Shown: in pieces, positions 14,580-14,782 of the stretch
How positions within the stretch are numbered: the first letter of the stretch is position 1
How the letters are laid out: every line of letters starts with the position of its first letter
Assembly: GCF_001280125.1 (NCBI RefSeq)
Contig: NZ_LGEG01000023.1
Location: forward strand, 1 to 14,782
Reading direction: 5' to 3'
Length of the DNA: 14,782 nucleotides
From: Streptomyces sp. NRRL F-6492
GTDB taxonomy: Bacteria; Actinomycetota; Actinomycetes; Streptomycetales; Streptomycetaceae
Translations under genes and position numbers: made by a program
The notes under the pieces: model-generated
What the model saw: only the letters and a program-made list of their open reading frames with translations
What the model was told of the DNA's origin: nothing
Databases searched by the model: none

Positions 14580-14782
14580 TGGTAATGTTTGACCCCGCCG
14601 GGAACGGAAAAAGCGAAAGCGAATTCCAGCCCCAGCAGCCCGCTCCAGCGGGTGGCAGAAACGAAAAACGGATCTGCTAAGCTGGAAACACGAAAGACCG
14701 AAGGGAAAAGCCCGGAGGAAAGCCCGAGAGGGTGAGTACAAAGGAAGCGTCCGTTCCTTGAGAACTCAACAGCGTGCCAAAA
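14580..14782 (+). promoter_or_regulatory. rRNA operon leader, upstream of 16S (partial)
   Basis: This purine-rich, non-coding stretch ends with CCTTGAGAACTCAACAGCG, a sequence I recognise from the leader of Streptomyces rRNA operons shortly before 16S. TTGAGAACTCAA (14758-14769) is a palindrome there. CCCGCT/AGCGGG (14639-14652) forms a small hairpin. Repeated GAAAG/GGAAAAG and CCCGGAGGAAAGCCCGAGAG segments resemble antitermination/processing leader sequence. Candidate promoter elements are TTGACC at 14589-14594 and TGCTAAGCT at 14675-14683, but pairs with correct spacing are not clear. The operon runs rightward out of the window, divergent from crr; the 16S gene itself is not present. Confidence 0.8.

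Noticed and set aside
11063..14680. 1205-residue rightward open frame
   Set aside because: It is a low-complexity Arg/Pro/His-rich shadow running across the 300-residue gene and antisense to ptsI and crr, which both have full family motifs.

Overview
The window is very GC-rich actinobacterial chromosome, almost certainly Streptomyces or a close relative. The evidence is strong third-position GC codon bias, a conservon-type operon, a PTS crr-ptsI pair with a DasR (dre) operator, and an actinomycete rRNA-operon leader at the right edge. No 16S sequence is present, so the species cannot be fixed.

Layout. (1) 2-1748: a rightward conservon: the C-terminus of the sensor-kinase-like CvnA, then complete CvnB (roadblock/LC7), CvnC (DUF742) and CvnD (small GTPase), tightly packed or overlapping. 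It ends at a strong hairpin shared with the next gene. (2) 1793-2307, leftward: a broken secreted VanX-type D-Ala-D-Ala dipeptidase. It has a one-base frameshift and an internal deletion that removed the zinc-binding core. (3) 2396-2896: a Nudix hydrolase with an N-terminal zinc ribbon. (4) 2999-5428, leftward: a large GH31 glycosidase with two separate 36-bp tandem duplications, one in a linker and one across its stop codon. It also has Gly where the family's acid/base Asp is expected. (5) 5643-7613: acetoacetyl-CoA synthetase. (6) 7614-8255: a gene graveyard with two decayed 3' remnants, one probably a secreted S8 protease. (7) 8350-11999: a leftward MocR/GntR-aminotransferase regulator divergent from an MFS transporter and an unrecognised 300-aa protein, likely a regulator/target unit. 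(8) 12074-14275, leftward: ptsI and crr, the general PTS Enzyme I and a glucose-type EIIA. (9) 14276-14782: the control region for crr, with a dre site next to a TAGGAT box, followed by the divergent leader of an rRNA operon whose 16S gene starts beyond the window.

Convergent pairs are separated by clear hairpins at 1749-1791, 8296-8324 and 12010-12055. The pts operon is the best understood regulatory unit: Enzyme I passes phosphate from PEP through HPr (encoded elsewhere) to EIIA, and DasR couples this to aminosugar supply.

I found no convincing undescribed multi-gene system. The most notable items are the inactivated dipeptidase, the GH31 with an apparently missing catalytic residue, the uncharacterised MocR-MFS-300 aa cassette, and the placement of the dre-controlled pts promoter beside an rRNA operon.
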